NCBI GenBank assembly: GCA_028284705.1
Contig: JANQRE010000042.1
Coordinates: forward strand, 1-48,479
DNA from: Paracoccaceae bacterium
GTDB lineage: Bacteria > Pseudomonadota > Alphaproteobacteria > Rhodobacterales > Rhodobacteraceae
DNA: 48,479 bases
Direction: 5' to 3'
The notes under the pieces were generated by a model. The model had not been told where the DNA came from. It saw nothing but the letters and a program-made list of their open reading frames with translations, and searched no databases. Below are positions 1 through 8,171 of this stretch, in pieces (the first letter of the stretch is position 1; each line of letters starts with the position of its first letter). A program made the position numbers and the translations under genes.

Positions 1-14
1 CTTAAAAGTTTTCT

Positions 15-99
15 GCGGGTGTGGCGAAATTGGTAGACGCACCAGATTTAGGTTCTGGCGCCGCGAGGCGTGGGGGTTCAAGTCCCTCCACCCGCACCA
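15..99 (+). tRNA. tRNA-Leu (anticodon UAG)
   Basis: An 85-nt class II tRNA with an encoded 3' CCA. The acceptor arms GCGGGTG and CACCCGC pair. The anticodon stem CCAGA/TCTGG (42-46, 54-58) encloses a loop with TAG at 49-51, reading CUA-type leucine codons. The T-arm carries GGTTCAAGTCC, and the long variable arm is typical of tRNA-Leu. The 3' end lies only 20 nt before the trigger factor start and no terminator is visible between them. Confidence 0.97.
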
Positions 100-119
100 T
101 GAGATGAAGGAAGTAAAAC

Positions 120-1457
120 ATGCAGGTCACCGAGACCCTGAATGAAGGCCTCAAGCGCGGCTATAAGATCGTCCTGCCGGCGTCTGAACTGGACGCGAAA
201 GTGGAAGAGAAGCTGAAAGAAGCCCAACCCGACGTTGAGATGAAGGGTTTCCGCAAAGGCAAAGTGCCGCTGGCACTGTTGAAGAAGCAGTTCGGTGACC
301 GGGTCATGGGCGAAGCGATGCAAGAGACCATCGACGGCGCGATGTCCAAGCATTTCGAGGATTCCGGCGACCGTCCGGCGCTGCAGCCGGAAATGAAGAT
401 GACCAATGAAGAGTGGAAGCCCGGCGATGATGTCGAGGTCGATGTCTCTTACGAAGCGCTTCCCGATATTCCGGAGGTTGATCTGAAAAAGGTCAAGCTT
501 GAGAAGATGGTCGTGAAAGCCTCAGACAAGGAAGTCAAAGAAGCGCTGGAGAACCTTGCCGAGAATGCGCAGAATTTCGAGGACCGCAAGAAGGGCTCCA
601 AGGCGAAGGATGGCGATCAGGTCGTGATCGATTTCCTCGGCAAAGTAGATGGCGAAGCGTTTGACGGTGGATCGGCGGAGGATTACCCGCTGGTTCTGGG
701 GTCGAACTCCTTCATCCCAGGCTTTGAAGAGCAATTGGTCGGCACGAAAGCGGGCGAAGATGTGGAAGTGAATGTTTCCTTCCCCGATGAGTATCAGGCC
801 GAGCATCTGGCGGGCAAAGCGGCGGTCTTCGAATGTAAAGTGAAAGCGGTGAAAGCGCCCGCGAAGGCGAAGATCGACGATGATCTGGCCAAGCAGTTCG
901 GGGCCGAAAGCCTCGACGCACTGAAAGGTCAGGTCTCCGAGCGGTTGGAAGCCGAGTTCGGTGGGGCCGCGCGCGCTGTGATGAAACGCAAACTGCTCGA
1001 TCAGTTGGACAAGTTGGCAAAATTCGATCTGCCGCCGTCACTGGTTGATGCCGAAGCCGGTCAGATCGCCCATCAGCTGTGGCATGAAGAGAACCCGGAT
1101 GTGGAAGGCCATGATCACCCGGAGATTGAGACCACGGATGAGCATAAGAAACTCGCCGAACGTCGTGTGCGTCTTGGCCTGCTTCTGGCCGAAATGGGTC
1201 GTAAGAACGAGATCGAAGTGTCCGACACGGAAATGCAGCAGGCGGTAATGAACCAGGCGCGGCAATATCCCGGTCAGGAGCGTCAGTTCTTTGAGTTCGT
1301 GCAGCAGAACCCGCAGATGCAGCAGCAGATGCGCGCGCCGATCTTCGAGGACAAGGTCGTCGATTTCATCTTCGAGCTGGCGGAAGTGAAAGAGAAAGAA
1401 GTGAAAAAGGCGGACCTTGAGAAGGCCGTTGAAGCGCTTGAGGAAGAAGACGCGTAA
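120..1457 (+). CDS. tig: Trigger factor (ribosome-associated chaperone/PPIase)
   Basis: A 445-residue trigger factor, the usual length. It binds ribosomal protein L23 at the exit tunnel and shields nascent chains in the cytosol. The N-terminal domain carries the ribosome-docking signature GFRKGKVP at about residues 43-50. An FKBP-type PPIase domain follows at about 160-245 ([10 protein letters not shown] ... [11 protein letters not shown]), then a helical SurA-like C-terminal arm ending in an acidic/lysine-rich tail. The ATG follows AAGGAAG at normal spacing. The tRNA-Leu 20 nt upstream suggests co-transcription, with the mRNA 5' end produced by tRNA 3' processing (inference). A strong terminator follows at 1481-1508. 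Identification is secure. Confidence 0.97.
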   Translation: MQVTETLNEGLKRGYKIVLPASELDAKVEEKLKEAQPDVEMKGFRKGKVPLALLKKQFGDRVMGEAMQETIDGAMSKHFEDSGDRPALQPEMKMTNEEWKPGDDVEVDVSYEALPDIPEVDLKKVKLEKMVVKASDKEVKEALENLAENAQNFEDRKKGSKAKDGDQVVIDFLGKVDGEAFDGGSAEDYPLVLGSNSFIPGFEEQLVGTKAGEDVEVNVSFPDEYQAEHLAGKAAVFECKVKAVKAPAKAKIDDDLAKQFGAESLDALKGQVSERLEAEFGGAARAVMKRKLLDQLDKLAKFDLPPSLVDAEAGQIAHQLWHEENPDVEGHDHPEIETTDEHKKLAERRVRLGLLLAEMGRKNEIEVSDTEMQQAVMNQARQYPGQERQFFEFVQQNPQMQQQMRAPIFEDKVVDFIFELAEVKEKEVKKADLEKAVEALEEEDA

Positions 1458-1480
1458 ACCCTTCTTTTCGCGACATTTTA

Positions 1481-1508
1481 AGGCCGTCCCATCCGGGGCG
1501 GCCTTTTT
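1481..1508 (+). terminator. Intrinsic terminator of tig
   Basis: Stem AGGCCGTCCC / GGGGCGGCCT around the loop ATCC, followed by TTTTT. It begins 23 nt after the tig stop codon. Confidence 0.9.
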
Positions 1509-1618
1509 CATTTTGACTAAAACTCCATTGAATTGACCTGCGAGCGTTAAAATTTCGTCAGATTTTAACACCACATTTGACCGCAATGTCGCCACAAGCG
1601 TCGATAGGGAGAGTTTCG

Positions 1619-2194
1619 TTGAGCCTGATTGATACCAATATTTCTGAGATCGCCTGTGCGGAGACGGTTGTCTCGGAACCGATCCGGGGCGGATACCGCC
1701 TAAAACCTGCGCCGCGCCACAGGGCTTCGCAGGTGGCGATGCGCGCGCTGACCGCGTTTGTCATCTTTTCCCTGATCGCCGCGGGTGGCATGGTCTGGAC
1801 CTTATCGGATGCCAGTTTCTCGGGCGCAGAGCCTGCGACGGTGAAGGCGCTTCTGTCGAGCTCACTTTATATTGTCGCGGCGGCGCTGTTTCTGAGCTCA
1901 AGCGTGTCGAACCTGCCGGGTCACGTCGATATCGACCTTCGGGACCGCATTCTGCGCCTGACCCATGGCAGACCCCTGAAGCGCGCCCGTGTGATCCGCT
2001 TTGAGGAGATCGTGCGTCTGGAAGTGATCGAAGGGGCCAAGATGGCCGATCTCAATCTGCTGGTCTCACGTATGGATTACGGGCGCATCGTTGTGCGCCT
2101 TGCGGGCGGCAAATCTGCTGAACTGATCGGTGGCGAGATTGCCGAGCTTGAGCGGGTCGCGCACCGGCTGCGGGGCGAGGCTTGTGTGACCTGA
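1619..2194 (+). CDS. Conserved hypothetical membrane protein, TTG start
   Basis: About 191 residues with no family I recognise. A cytosolic N-terminal 40 residues is followed by two hydrophobic helices (around ALTAFVIFSLIAAGGMVW and SSSLYIVAAALFLSSSV), then a hydrophilic C-terminal domain rich in beta-prone stretches (VDIDLRDRILRLTHG ... IVVRLAGGKSAEL). That layout resembles membrane-tethered PH-like domains, which is inference only. I chose the TTG at 1619 because AGGGAGAG sits five bases before it. An in-frame ATG at 1577 has no ribosome-binding site. The gene is monocistronic between the tig terminator and a shared bidirectional terminator. Confidence 0.7.
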   Translation: MSLIDTNISEIACAETVVSEPIRGGYRLKPAPRHRASQVAMRALTAFVIFSLIAAGGMVWTLSDASFSGAEPATVKALLSSSLYIVAAALFLSSSVSNLPGHVDIDLRDRILRLTHGRPLKRARVIRFEEIVRLEVIEGAKMADLNLLVSRMDYGRIVVRLAGGKSAELIGGEIAELERVAHRLRGEACVT

Positions 2195-2218
2195 GTGGTT
2201 TTAGCCTGAGATAAACGA

Positions 2219-2248
2219 AAAAGGGCCGCCCTGAGGAGCGGCCCTTTT
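2219..2248. terminator. Bidirectional terminator between convergent genes
   Basis: AAAAGGGCCGC / GCGGCCCTTTT with an 8-nt loop. The A-run and T-run make it functional in both directions, serving the membrane protein gene (+) and the rpsF-rpsR-rplI operon (-). Confidence 0.88.
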
Positions 2249-2269
2249 CTGTTCGGATGAGATGCGAGC

Positions 2270-2941
2270 TTAGCTCTCGTCTTCCTCGTCGCCGGGTGCT
2301 TCGCCGTCTGTGGCAGCTTCTTCCGTTGCGTCCTCAGCGGGGGCCTCCTCCTCAGGTCCACCAAGCAATTCTTCGTCTTCCGCTGCCGCCGATCCGATAT
2401 CGTCGAAGAGTTCGGCGATTTCGAACTCGGCTTCGGCCTCTGCCTCGGCAGCGAGCTCCTGAATGGATTTGCCGGACGCTTGCAACTCGGCCTCTTCCTG
2501 AGAGCGGGCGACGTTCAGAGAGAAGGTCGCGTCCACTTCGGGGTGGAGGCGGGCGGTGATCTCGTGCAGACCCAGTTCCTTGATCGGACGATCGAGAACG
2601 ATCTGGCCTTTGTCGACCGTGTAGCCACCCTCGGTTGCAGCCTCAGCGGCGTCGCGGGTGGTGACGGAGCCATAGAGCGCCCCGGCGTCGGAGGCCTGAC
2701 GAATCACGATGAATTGCTGGCCGCCAAGTTTTTCGGCGAGGCTTTCGGCTTCTTTCTTCGTTTCCAGGTTGCGGGCTTCAAGCTGCGCTTTCTGGTTTTC
2801 GAATTGCGCGATATTGGCATCGGTCGCGTTCATCGCCTTGCCTTGCGGCAACAAGAAGTTGCGCGCGTAGCCGGGTTTGACGTCAACGACTTCGCCCATC
2901 TGGCCGAGCTTTGCGACACGTTCAAGAAGGATAACTTGCAT
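2270..2941 (-). CDS. rplI: 50S ribosomal protein L9 with long acidic C-terminal tail
   Basis: A 223-residue L9; the classical bacterial protein is about 150. The N-terminal rRNA-binding domain is canonical (MQVILLERV, then [13 protein letters not shown] by residue 35). The connecting helix with many Lys/Glu and the C-terminal domain ([17 protein letters not shown]) follow. From about residue 170 the protein continues as a low-complexity Glu/Asp/Ala tail ending EEDES. It is the last gene of rpsF-rpsR-rplI, with a 12-nt gap to rpsR. L9 limits frameshifting and stabilises stalled ribosomes. Longer L9 forms are common in alphaproteobacteria, so the tail is lineage-typical though long here. Confidence 0.97.
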   Translation of the reverse strand: MQVILLERVAKLGQMGEVVDVKPGYARNFLLPQGKAMNATDANIAQFENQKAQLEARNLETKKEAESLAEKLGGQQFIVIRQASDAGALYGSVTTRDAAEAATEGGYTVDKGQIVLDRPIKELGLHEITARLHPEVDATFSLNVARSQEEAELQASGKSIQELAAEAEAEAEFEIAELFDDIGSAAAEDEELLGGPEEEAPAEDATEEAATDGEAPGDEEDES

Positions 2942-2953
2942 CAGCTTGTCTCC

Positions 2954-3181
2954 TTACTTCACGGCGTAGGGCAGAAGCGCCAGAAAACGTGCGCGCTTGA
3001 TGGCCTGTGCCAGTTTGCGTTGGTTTTTCGCGCCAACCGCGGTGATGCGGGAGGGCACGATCTTGCCGCGCTCAGAGATGTAGCGCTGCAGGAGGCGGGT
3101 GTCTTTGTAGTCGATCTTTGGCGCGTTCTCGCCCACGAACGGATCGGACTTGCGACGGCGGAAAAATGGTTTTGCAGCCAT
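2954..3181 (-). CDS. rpsR: 30S ribosomal protein S18
   Basis: A 75-residue S18, of full family length. It shows the [20 protein letters not shown] core and the basic C-terminal helix ([19 protein letters not shown]). S18 pairs with S6 on the platform of the small subunit, and rpsF lies 16 nt upstream in the same operon. A ribosome-binding AGGAG-like sequence precedes the ATG. Confidence 0.97.
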   Translation of the reverse strand: MAAKPFFRRRKSDPFVGENAPKIDYKDTRLLQRYISERGKIVPSRITAVGAKNQRKLAQAIKRARFLALLPYAVK

Positions 3182-3197
3182 GGGTTACGTCCTCTCC

Positions 3198-3548
3198 TTA
3201 GTTGCGCGGGCGACGTTCACGGTCGTCGCGTTTTTGCATTTGAACCGAGGGGCCTTCTTCATGTGCGTCGACCTTGATGGTCAGCACACGCATGACATCG
3301 TCATGCAGGCGCATCAGGCGTTCCATCTCCTGCACGGCAGGTGCCGGTGCGTCGGATTTCATGAAGGCGTAGTGGCCTTTGCGGTTCTTGTTGATCTTGT
3401 AGGCCATCGTCTTGAGGCCCCAATACTCGCTATCGACAACTTTACCGCCGTTGTCGGACAGAACCGAGCCGAAATGTTCCACCAGACCTTCGGCCTGGGT
3501 GTTCGACAGATCCTGACGCGAGATAAAGACATGCTCATAAAGCGGCAT
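3198..3548 (-). CDS. rpsF: 30S ribosomal protein S6
   Basis: A 116-residue S6 with the ferredoxin-like fold signature ([15 protein letters not shown], then [17 protein letters not shown] and [16 protein letters not shown]). The C-terminal 20 residues are charged and Arg-rich, ending RERRPRN. It is the first gene of the S6-S18-L9 operon and is preceded by a good promoter at 3653-3680, about 105 nt upstream. The intervening leader could host S6:S18 autoregulation as in other bacteria, but I could not assign the conserved binding fold. Confidence 0.97.
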   Translation of the reverse strand: MPLYEHVFISRQDLSNTQAEGLVEHFGSVLSDNGGKVVDSEYWGLKTMAYKINKNRKGHYAFMKSDAPAPAVQEMERLMRLHDDVMRVLTIKVDAHEEGPSVQMQKRDDRERRPRN

Positions 3549-3652
3549 GGTATCTCCGTTCTTTTCAGGCGTGCTTCAAAGACTGGCATCTCAAACTTCT
3601 GCATCCAGTCACGAGAGGCAACGCGGGTCACAGGTTTCGCAGAAGCTCGCGC

Positions 3653-3680
3653 GGTATAGCAGGAAACACCTGTTGCGCAA
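3653..3680 (-). promoter_or_regulatory. Probable promoter of rpsF-rpsR-rplI
   Basis: On the minus strand, TTGCGC (3675-3680), a 16-bp spacer and TATACC (3653-3658). Transcription would start near 3645, leaving a leader of about 100 nt before rpsF. Confidence 0.55.
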
Positions 3681-3686
3681 GGGGGA

Positions 3687-4409
3687 TCAGCAGTTATTCG
3701 CAGCCTGTCCGATACCGACCATGAAGACCCAGCCGAGCGGCGTCAGTATCCAGGTCAGGGTAAGCGCGAAGAGGAACGCGAATGTGCCGCGGAGGCGACC
3801 CATCGGGAACATGCGGAAATAGGCACGAACAGAGGCGATCCAGTAGAAGAGGATGCCAAAGAAGACGATGCCACCCATGGTGGTGTTGAGAATGTTGATG
3901 ATCGGATCGGAACTGGCGATCTCGGTCAGGCGTTCGCCTTTCGCAAGGATGCCGTCCGAGCAGTCGAGTAGGGCGGTGTGGTATGTCTTATAAAGTGCTG
4001 GTTCGACGACCTTAAATGCCCCGTGGAAAAGCGCGGTCGTGACCGCGCCGATCATCACGTAGATACCGTTGAAGTAGAAGCCAAGCCGCATCAGCTTTCG
4101 GATATCGCCATTGTAGCGGAAGAGTTTCCAGGAAATGGCGAAGCTGAGATAGCCGAGCAGGGACAGCGCCCCGGCGGTGGCCACGAAGATCACAAAGCGG
4201 CGGATGTCGCCGAGGGATTGCCCAACCATCAGCGCGATCAGTACGGCGTTTGTGAGCATCGCGAAGCCCAGAAACAGGACGGAATTGCGCCAGCCGCCGT
4301 CTTTGCGCGCCCGAAAGGAGAGTTCCTCGATGGGTTTGAGGAGCGCTGCGCCCAGCAGAGCCCAGAATTTCAGGTAGTCATCTAAATACTCTTTGATCAG
4401 GCCATACAT
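3687..4409 (-). CDS. Yip1-like multi-spanning membrane protein
   Basis: 240 residues with about five hydrophobic segments. A short amphipathic N-terminus (LIKEYLDDYLKFWALLGAALLKPIEEL) precedes them, a pattern seen in Yip1-domain proteins. The last three segments include GGIVFFGILFYWIASVRAYF and TFAFLFALTLTWILTPLGW. No catalytic motif is visible, and the role is unknown. It is transcribed divergently from yceI, with a 171-bp region between them. Its stop lies just upstream of the rpsF promoter. The family assignment is tentative; the transmembrane nature is clear. Confidence 0.7.
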   Translation of the reverse strand: MYGLIKEYLDDYLKFWALLGAALLKPIEELSFRARKDGGWRNSVLFLGFAMLTNAVLIALMVGQSLGDIRRFVIFVATAGALSLLGYLSFAISWKLFRYNGDIRKLMRLGFYFNGIYVMIGAVTTALFHGAFKVVEPALYKTYHTALLDCSDGILAKGERLTEIASSDPIINILNTTMGGIVFFGILFYWIASVRAYFRMFPMGRLRGTFAFLFALTLTWILTPLGWVFMVGIGQAANNC

Positions 4410-4580
4410 GTGCCGATCCCAAGTGCCGAAAGCCTCAGCCTATCGCAGCCGGATCGCGCGATCAAACCGCTGCGGCCTATGATATGGCGCACACAATCTG
4501 TTGAAGAAGAACGAATTGCCTTTCCGCGCCGTGACCCGATGTTAAGCGCCACTGGAACCCGATTGGAAGGAACTCTCCCG

Positions 4581-5153
4581 ATGAAACCCCTCGCACTTGC
4601 TGCTGCATTTTCGCTTGTTGCAGGCTCCGCACTCGCGGCTGATAAATATACTTTAGATTCAAGCCACTCTCAGGTGATCTTCAGCTACAACCACCTTGGC
4701 TTTTCAACGACCTATGGCATGTTCTCCGGCTTTGAAGGCGAGATCATGTTTGACGAAGCCGACCCCGCCCAGTCCAGCGTGTCGGTTTCGATGCCGGTGA
4801 AATCGATGTTCACGGGCTGGGAAGCACGCGAAGCGCATTTCCTGGAGTCCGGCGACTTTTTCAAGACCGATGAGCATGAGTTGGTGAGTTTCACCTCGAC
4901 CGGCATCGAAGTGACGGGTGAGAACACCGCGAAAATCACCGGTGATCTGAGCATGAATGGTGTGACCAAATCCGTCGTGCTGGATGCGGTCTTGAACCAG
5001 GCAGGCAACAACCCGCTCGCCAACAAGCCCTGGCTTGGATTTGACGCGACCACGACGCTGGTGCGCAGCGATTTCGGTCTCGGTGCATTTGCCCCGGCTG
5101 TCGGCGATGAGGTTGAGGTGAAGATCTCGATCGAAGCGCAGAAGGCCGAGTGA
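4581..5153 (+). CDS. YceI-family periplasmic lipocalin-like protein
   Basis: 190 residues with a Sec signal peptide (MKPLALAAAFSLVAGSALA, cleaved after residue 19). A complete YceI domain follows (YTLDSSHSQVIFSYNHLGFS ... GDLSMNGVTKSVVLDAVLN). YceI proteins form a beta-barrel that binds isoprenoid quinones or other polyisoprenoids in the periplasm. The ATG at 4581 has GGAAGGAA upstream and begins exactly at the signal peptide. An in-frame open stretch upstream to 4410 is not coding-like. It is convergent with a cytochrome b561-YceI fusion, suggesting a shared pathway. Confidence 0.92.
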   Translation: MKPLALAAAFSLVAGSALAADKYTLDSSHSQVIFSYNHLGFSTTYGMFSGFEGEIMFDEADPAQSSVSVSMPVKSMFTGWEAREAHFLESGDFFKTDEHELVSFTSTGIEVTGENTAKITGDLSMNGVTKSVVLDAVLNQAGNNPLANKPWLGFDATTTLVRSDFGLGAFAPAVGDEVEVKISIEAQKAE

Positions 5154-5193
5154 TCCGGTCAAACGCTACCTTCAAAACCTAAGAAATTTGAAT

Positions 5194-5227
5194 CGGGGGT
5201 GAGGAATGGTCCTCCCCCCGCTTTTTT
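5194..5227 (+). terminator. Terminator downstream of yceI
   Basis: CGGGGGTGAGGA pairs with TCCTCCCCCCG around ATGG, followed by CTTTTTTG. It lies 40 nt after the yceI stop. Confidence 0.8.
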
Positions 5228-5305
5228 GTTTGTTTTCGAGGTGGTGCCACGAACCCGGGGGGGATTCAGTCCAAGCTCCAAAAATCCTAGATTTGGCGGG
5301 TTTGT

Positions 5306-6499
5306 TTAAGGAGCGCGGTTGGCGGTGAGGGCCACGTCAATGGCAACCTCAAAGCCCAGGGAGCTTTCATCGGGCTGCGTGGTGCCGACCCCGAAATCGA
5401 GGCGCTGCACAGCGGTCTGGCCTTGCATCGTGGCCGTGTCGCCCTCGATCTGCAGCGTGAAGGGCAGGAAGACCGGGGCCTCGCGATCTTTGATCTTTAA
5501 GGTCCCTCTGGCGATGTAGGTGTCCCCATCAGCGAAAATATCGGCGGTATAGGTGGCGGTGGCAAAGCCGGTCGCGTCGAGGAAATCCGCGCCCAGCGCC
5601 TGGGCCGTCACCGAGCCGATGGTCAGGGAGCCGGTGGCGACGGTGACCTCGACATCGCCATGTTTGCCCTCCGCATCGGCGTCCTCAGAGAAGTTGATCG
5701 CGGCGGTCCAATCGGCGAATTGGCCTGTGACGTCCGATCCAAGCTGGCGCACAGTGATGCCGAGCGTGCCGTCCTGCACCTCCCAACCGGTTTCGACGGC
5801 AGCGAGCTGTGGGGTGGCGGGCAGGCCATCCTCATGGGCGAAAAGACCCATGCCGGCACCGATCCCGAGCGCGGCGATGAAGGCGCCCGTGGCAGCGATA
5901 ATCGGGACTGGCGATTTGCGGTGCTCGGGCAGGGCGCCGGGATCGGTGATGCCGGGCAGCATGCGGCGGAGCGTGTCGTCGCGGTCGATCACATGGTGCT
6001 TCAAAGCGCCGGCGAGATGCAGGAAGAACGCCACAACCAACACGCGTTCGAAGATGATGTGGAGCGAGGCAAATGTGTGGGCCAGATCGTCATCCTTGGG
6101 CACGAAGGGCAGGGACTGGCCAAAGGGCCACCAGATGGGCGCGAAGCCTGTTGTGGCGGCGTGGTGGATCCAGCCGGTGATCGGCACCAGAAGGATCGAG
6201 GCGTAGAGCAGCCAATGCACGGTCTCGGCCAAAATGTTCTGCCAGCCGCCATGCAAGGGGCGCGGTTTGGGATTGGAAATGGCCCAGGCAACGCGGGCGA
6301 GCGCGAGGAAAAACACCGTGACACCTAGGGTTTTGTGCAGGCTGAAAGCCCGGGCCTTCTGCGCCAGAGCCTCGCTGGTGTCATAGGGCAGACCATTGGC
6401 ATAAATGCCCAAGGGAATGAGCGTCAGGATCAACAGGACCATCGTCCAGTGAAAGAACTTGGCGACGCTGCCATAGGTGGAGGGAGAGTTCTTCAGCAT
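5306..6499 (-). CDS. Cytochrome b561 fused to a C-terminal YceI domain
   Basis: 397 residues. The first 185 form a cytochrome b561 membrane module with four helices and the expected haem histidines (H17 in FFHWTM, H55 in SLHKTLG, H95 in AETVHWL, H161 in FFLHLAG). A fifth helix at about 200-221 (IIAATGAFIAALGIGAGMGLF) leads into the periplasm. Residues of about 232-397 form a YceI domain (VEVTVATGSLTIGS ... LPFTLQIEGDTATMQGQ, ending FEVAIDVALTA). In E. coli yceJ (b561) and yceI are separate adjacent genes; here one polypeptide carries both, alongside a free YceI. A quinone- or polyisoprenoid-linked electron-transfer role is inferred. The fusion reads through without frameshift. Confidence 0.92.
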   Translation of the reverse strand: MLKNSPSTYGSVAKFFHWTMVLLILTLIPLGIYANGLPYDTSEALAQKARAFSLHKTLGVTVFFLALARVAWAISNPKPRPLHGGWQNILAETVHWLLYASILLVPITGWIHHAATTGFAPIWWPFGQSLPFVPKDDDLAHTFASLHIIFERVLVVAFFLHLAGALKHHVIDRDDTLRRMLPGITDPGALPEHRKSPVPIIAATGAFIAALGIGAGMGLFAHEDGLPATPQLAAVETGWEVQDGTLGITVRQLGSDVTGQFADWTAAINFSEDADAEGKHGDVEVTVATGSLTIGSVTAQALGADFLDATGFATATYTADIFADGDTYIARGTLKIKDREAPVFLPFTLQIEGDTATMQGQTAVQRLDFGVGTTQPDESSLGFEVAIDVALTANRAP

Positions 6500-6593
6500 G
6501 GGGCCTGTCTCGATGCGGTTTGCTTGAAAACACTCCTAGAGAGATTTTTATTCAGCGCAATCGCTGTTGCGGCACATGTCTTGTGCATTCACC

Positions 6594-6622
6594 TTGTGAG
6601 GTGCGACGGGCTCGGCTAAGCC
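6594..6622 (+). promoter_or_regulatory. Possible fabD promoter with overlapping inverted repeat
   Basis: TTGTGA (6594-6599), a 17-bp spacer and TAAGCC (6617-6622). A short inverted repeat CACCT-TGTG-AGGTG at 6590-6603 overlaps the -35 box. Moderate match; tentative. Confidence 0.3.
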
Positions 6623-6652
6623 GGATGTAACAAAGAATGAGGGGGAGCAAAC

Positions 6653-7594
6653 ATGCGCGTATTCGTATTTCCGGGCCAGGGGGCGCAGACCATCGGGATG
6701 GGGCGCGATCTGGCCGAGGGGTATCCCGAGGCCAAGGCAGTTTTCGACGAGGTGGATGACGCGTTGGGAGAGAAGCTCTCCGACCTGATCTGGGAGGGCG
6801 AGATCGAGACGCTGACCCTGACGGCGAATGCGCAACCGGCGCTGATGGCGACGTCACTGGCGGGGATGGCCGCGTTGAAGGCGGAAGGCGTTGGCGTCGA
6901 GGCGGCGTCCTTCGTGGCGGGGCATTCGCTGGGCGAATATTCGGCGCTGGCGGCCTCGGGCGCGTTGACGATTGCCGATACCGCGCGGCTTTTGCGCGCC
7001 CGCGGCACGGCGATGCAGGAGGCGGTGCCGGTCGGTGTGGGGGCCATGGCAGCGCTGTTAGGCCTGGATTTTGAGGCGGCGACGGCGGTGGCGAAAGAGG
7101 CTGCGCAGGGTGAAGTCTGTCAGGCGGCCAATGATAACGACCCCGCGCAAGTGGTTGTTTCGGGTCATAAATCTGCGGTTGAGCGCGCGGTTGAGATTGC
7201 CAAGGAGAAAGGTGCGAAACGCGCGGTGTTGCTGCCGGTCTCGGCGCCGTTTCATTGTGCTTTGATGCAACCAGCGGCGGAAGTGATGGCGGCGGAACTG
7301 GACAAAGTGGATATCGAACGGGTGGATGTGCCGCTGGTGGCCAATGTGCGCGCAACCTCAATCAGTGATCCCACGACGATCCGCAACCTTCTGGTGGAGC
7401 AGGTGACGGGCTCGGTGCGCTGGCGCGAGAGCGTGGAGTTCATGGGCAAACAGGGCGTCACCGAGATCTGGGAGATCGGCGCTGGCAAGGCGCTCAGCGG
7501 CATGATCCGTCGGATCAACCGCGAGATCGCGACCCGGGCCGTGGGCACAGCGGATGACGTGAAAGCGGCCGTGGAGGCGCTGAATGCGGGTTGA
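6653..7594 (+). CDS. fabD: Malonyl-CoA:ACP transacylase
   Basis: 313 residues. FabD transfers malonyl from CoA to ACP to supply chain-extension units in type II fatty acid synthesis. The N-terminal FPGQGAQ motif, the nucleophile elbow GHSLGEYSALAA (His91-Ser92), Arg117 and the catalytic His201 in VSAPFHCALM are all present. The ATG follows GAGGGGGAG. Its 3' end overlaps the next gene by 11 nt, so translation is probably coupled. It opens the fab cluster that continues with fabG, acpP and, after an interruption, fabF. Confidence 0.97.
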   Translation: MRVFVFPGQGAQTIGMGRDLAEGYPEAKAVFDEVDDALGEKLSDLIWEGEIETLTLTANAQPALMATSLAGMAALKAEGVGVEAASFVAGHSLGEYSALAASGALTIADTARLLRARGTAMQEAVPVGVGAMAALLGLDFEAATAVAKEAAQGEVCQAANDNDPAQVVVSGHKSAVERAVEIAKEKGAKRAVLLPVSAPFHCALMQPAAEVMAAELDKVDIERVDVPLVANVRATSISDPTTIRNLLVEQVTGSVRWRESVEFMGKQGVTEIWEIGAGKALSGMIRRINREIATRAVGTADDVKAAVEALNAG

Positions 7595-8147
7595 GCTCGC
7601 ATTTGCCACCTGTCTGGCGCTGAGCGCCTGTGACGCGGGTGCAAATTTTGGCTCGACCATTGATCTGGCTGTTGAGGGCGAGGTTCTGGTCGTGAATGGC
7701 ACGATCAACAGCCAGTCTTTCCGGGAATTCAGCTCGGTGATGGCGGCAAATCCGCAAATCGCAGTGGTGGAATTGCAGGACGTCCAGGGCTCGACTGACG
7801 AGATGGTTGTCGCGGAGATGGGCTATGACATTCGTGCGCGTGGGTTTGCGACCCGGGTCGCGCCGGGCGGGCAAGTGTTTTCGGGTGGCGTGGATTTGTT
7901 CCTGGCGGGCGTTCGCAGAAGCGTTGGCGCGGGGGCAATTCTGGGTGTGCATGAATGGGAGTCCGGGTTAGGCCGGGCGCGGGACTATCCGCGCGGCGAT
8001 CCGTGGCACGAACCAACCCGGACATACATCGAAGACATGCTGGGCTCTGACGCGTTTTACTGGTTCACGTTGGAGGCCGCCGCCTTTGACGAGGTGCATA
8101 TCATGAGCCGTGCGGAAATGGTCGCGTTCGGGCTTGTGACCCAATAG
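7584..8147 (+). CDS. Probable exported ClpP/crotonase-fold protein (COG3904-like)
   Basis: 187 residues. The short N-terminal hydrophobic stretch ends in a lipobox-like LSAC (Cys16), suggesting a lipoprotein, though an acidic Glu4 makes the signal atypical. The body follows the pattern of periplasmic ClpP-like proteins: a strand with VNGTINSQSFREF, then VVELQDVQGSTDEMVVAEMGYDI in the usual place of a small-residue oxyanion segment, then SGGVDLFLAGVRRSVGAGAILGVHEW. Ser in FSGG and His in VHEW could be the active-site pair (inference). It overlaps fabD by 11 nt and ends 24 nt before fabG, so it is embedded in the fatty-acid operon. Its substrate is unknown. Confidence 0.65.
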   Translation: MRVELAFATCLALSACDAGANFGSTIDLAVEGEVLVVNGTINSQSFREFSSVMAANPQIAVVELQDVQGSTDEMVVAEMGYDIRARGFATRVAPGGQVFSGGVDLFLAGVRRSVGAGAILGVHEWESGLGRARDYPRGDPWHEPTRTYIEDMLGSDAFYWFTLEAAAFDEVHIMSRAEMVAFGLVTQ

Positions 8148-8171
8148 AGAACTTTAAGAAGGGCAGAGAAG

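Noticed and set aside
6552-7361. 269-codon antisense frame over fabD
   Set aside because: Pro/Arg/Ser-rich shadow of fabD without motif or start signal.
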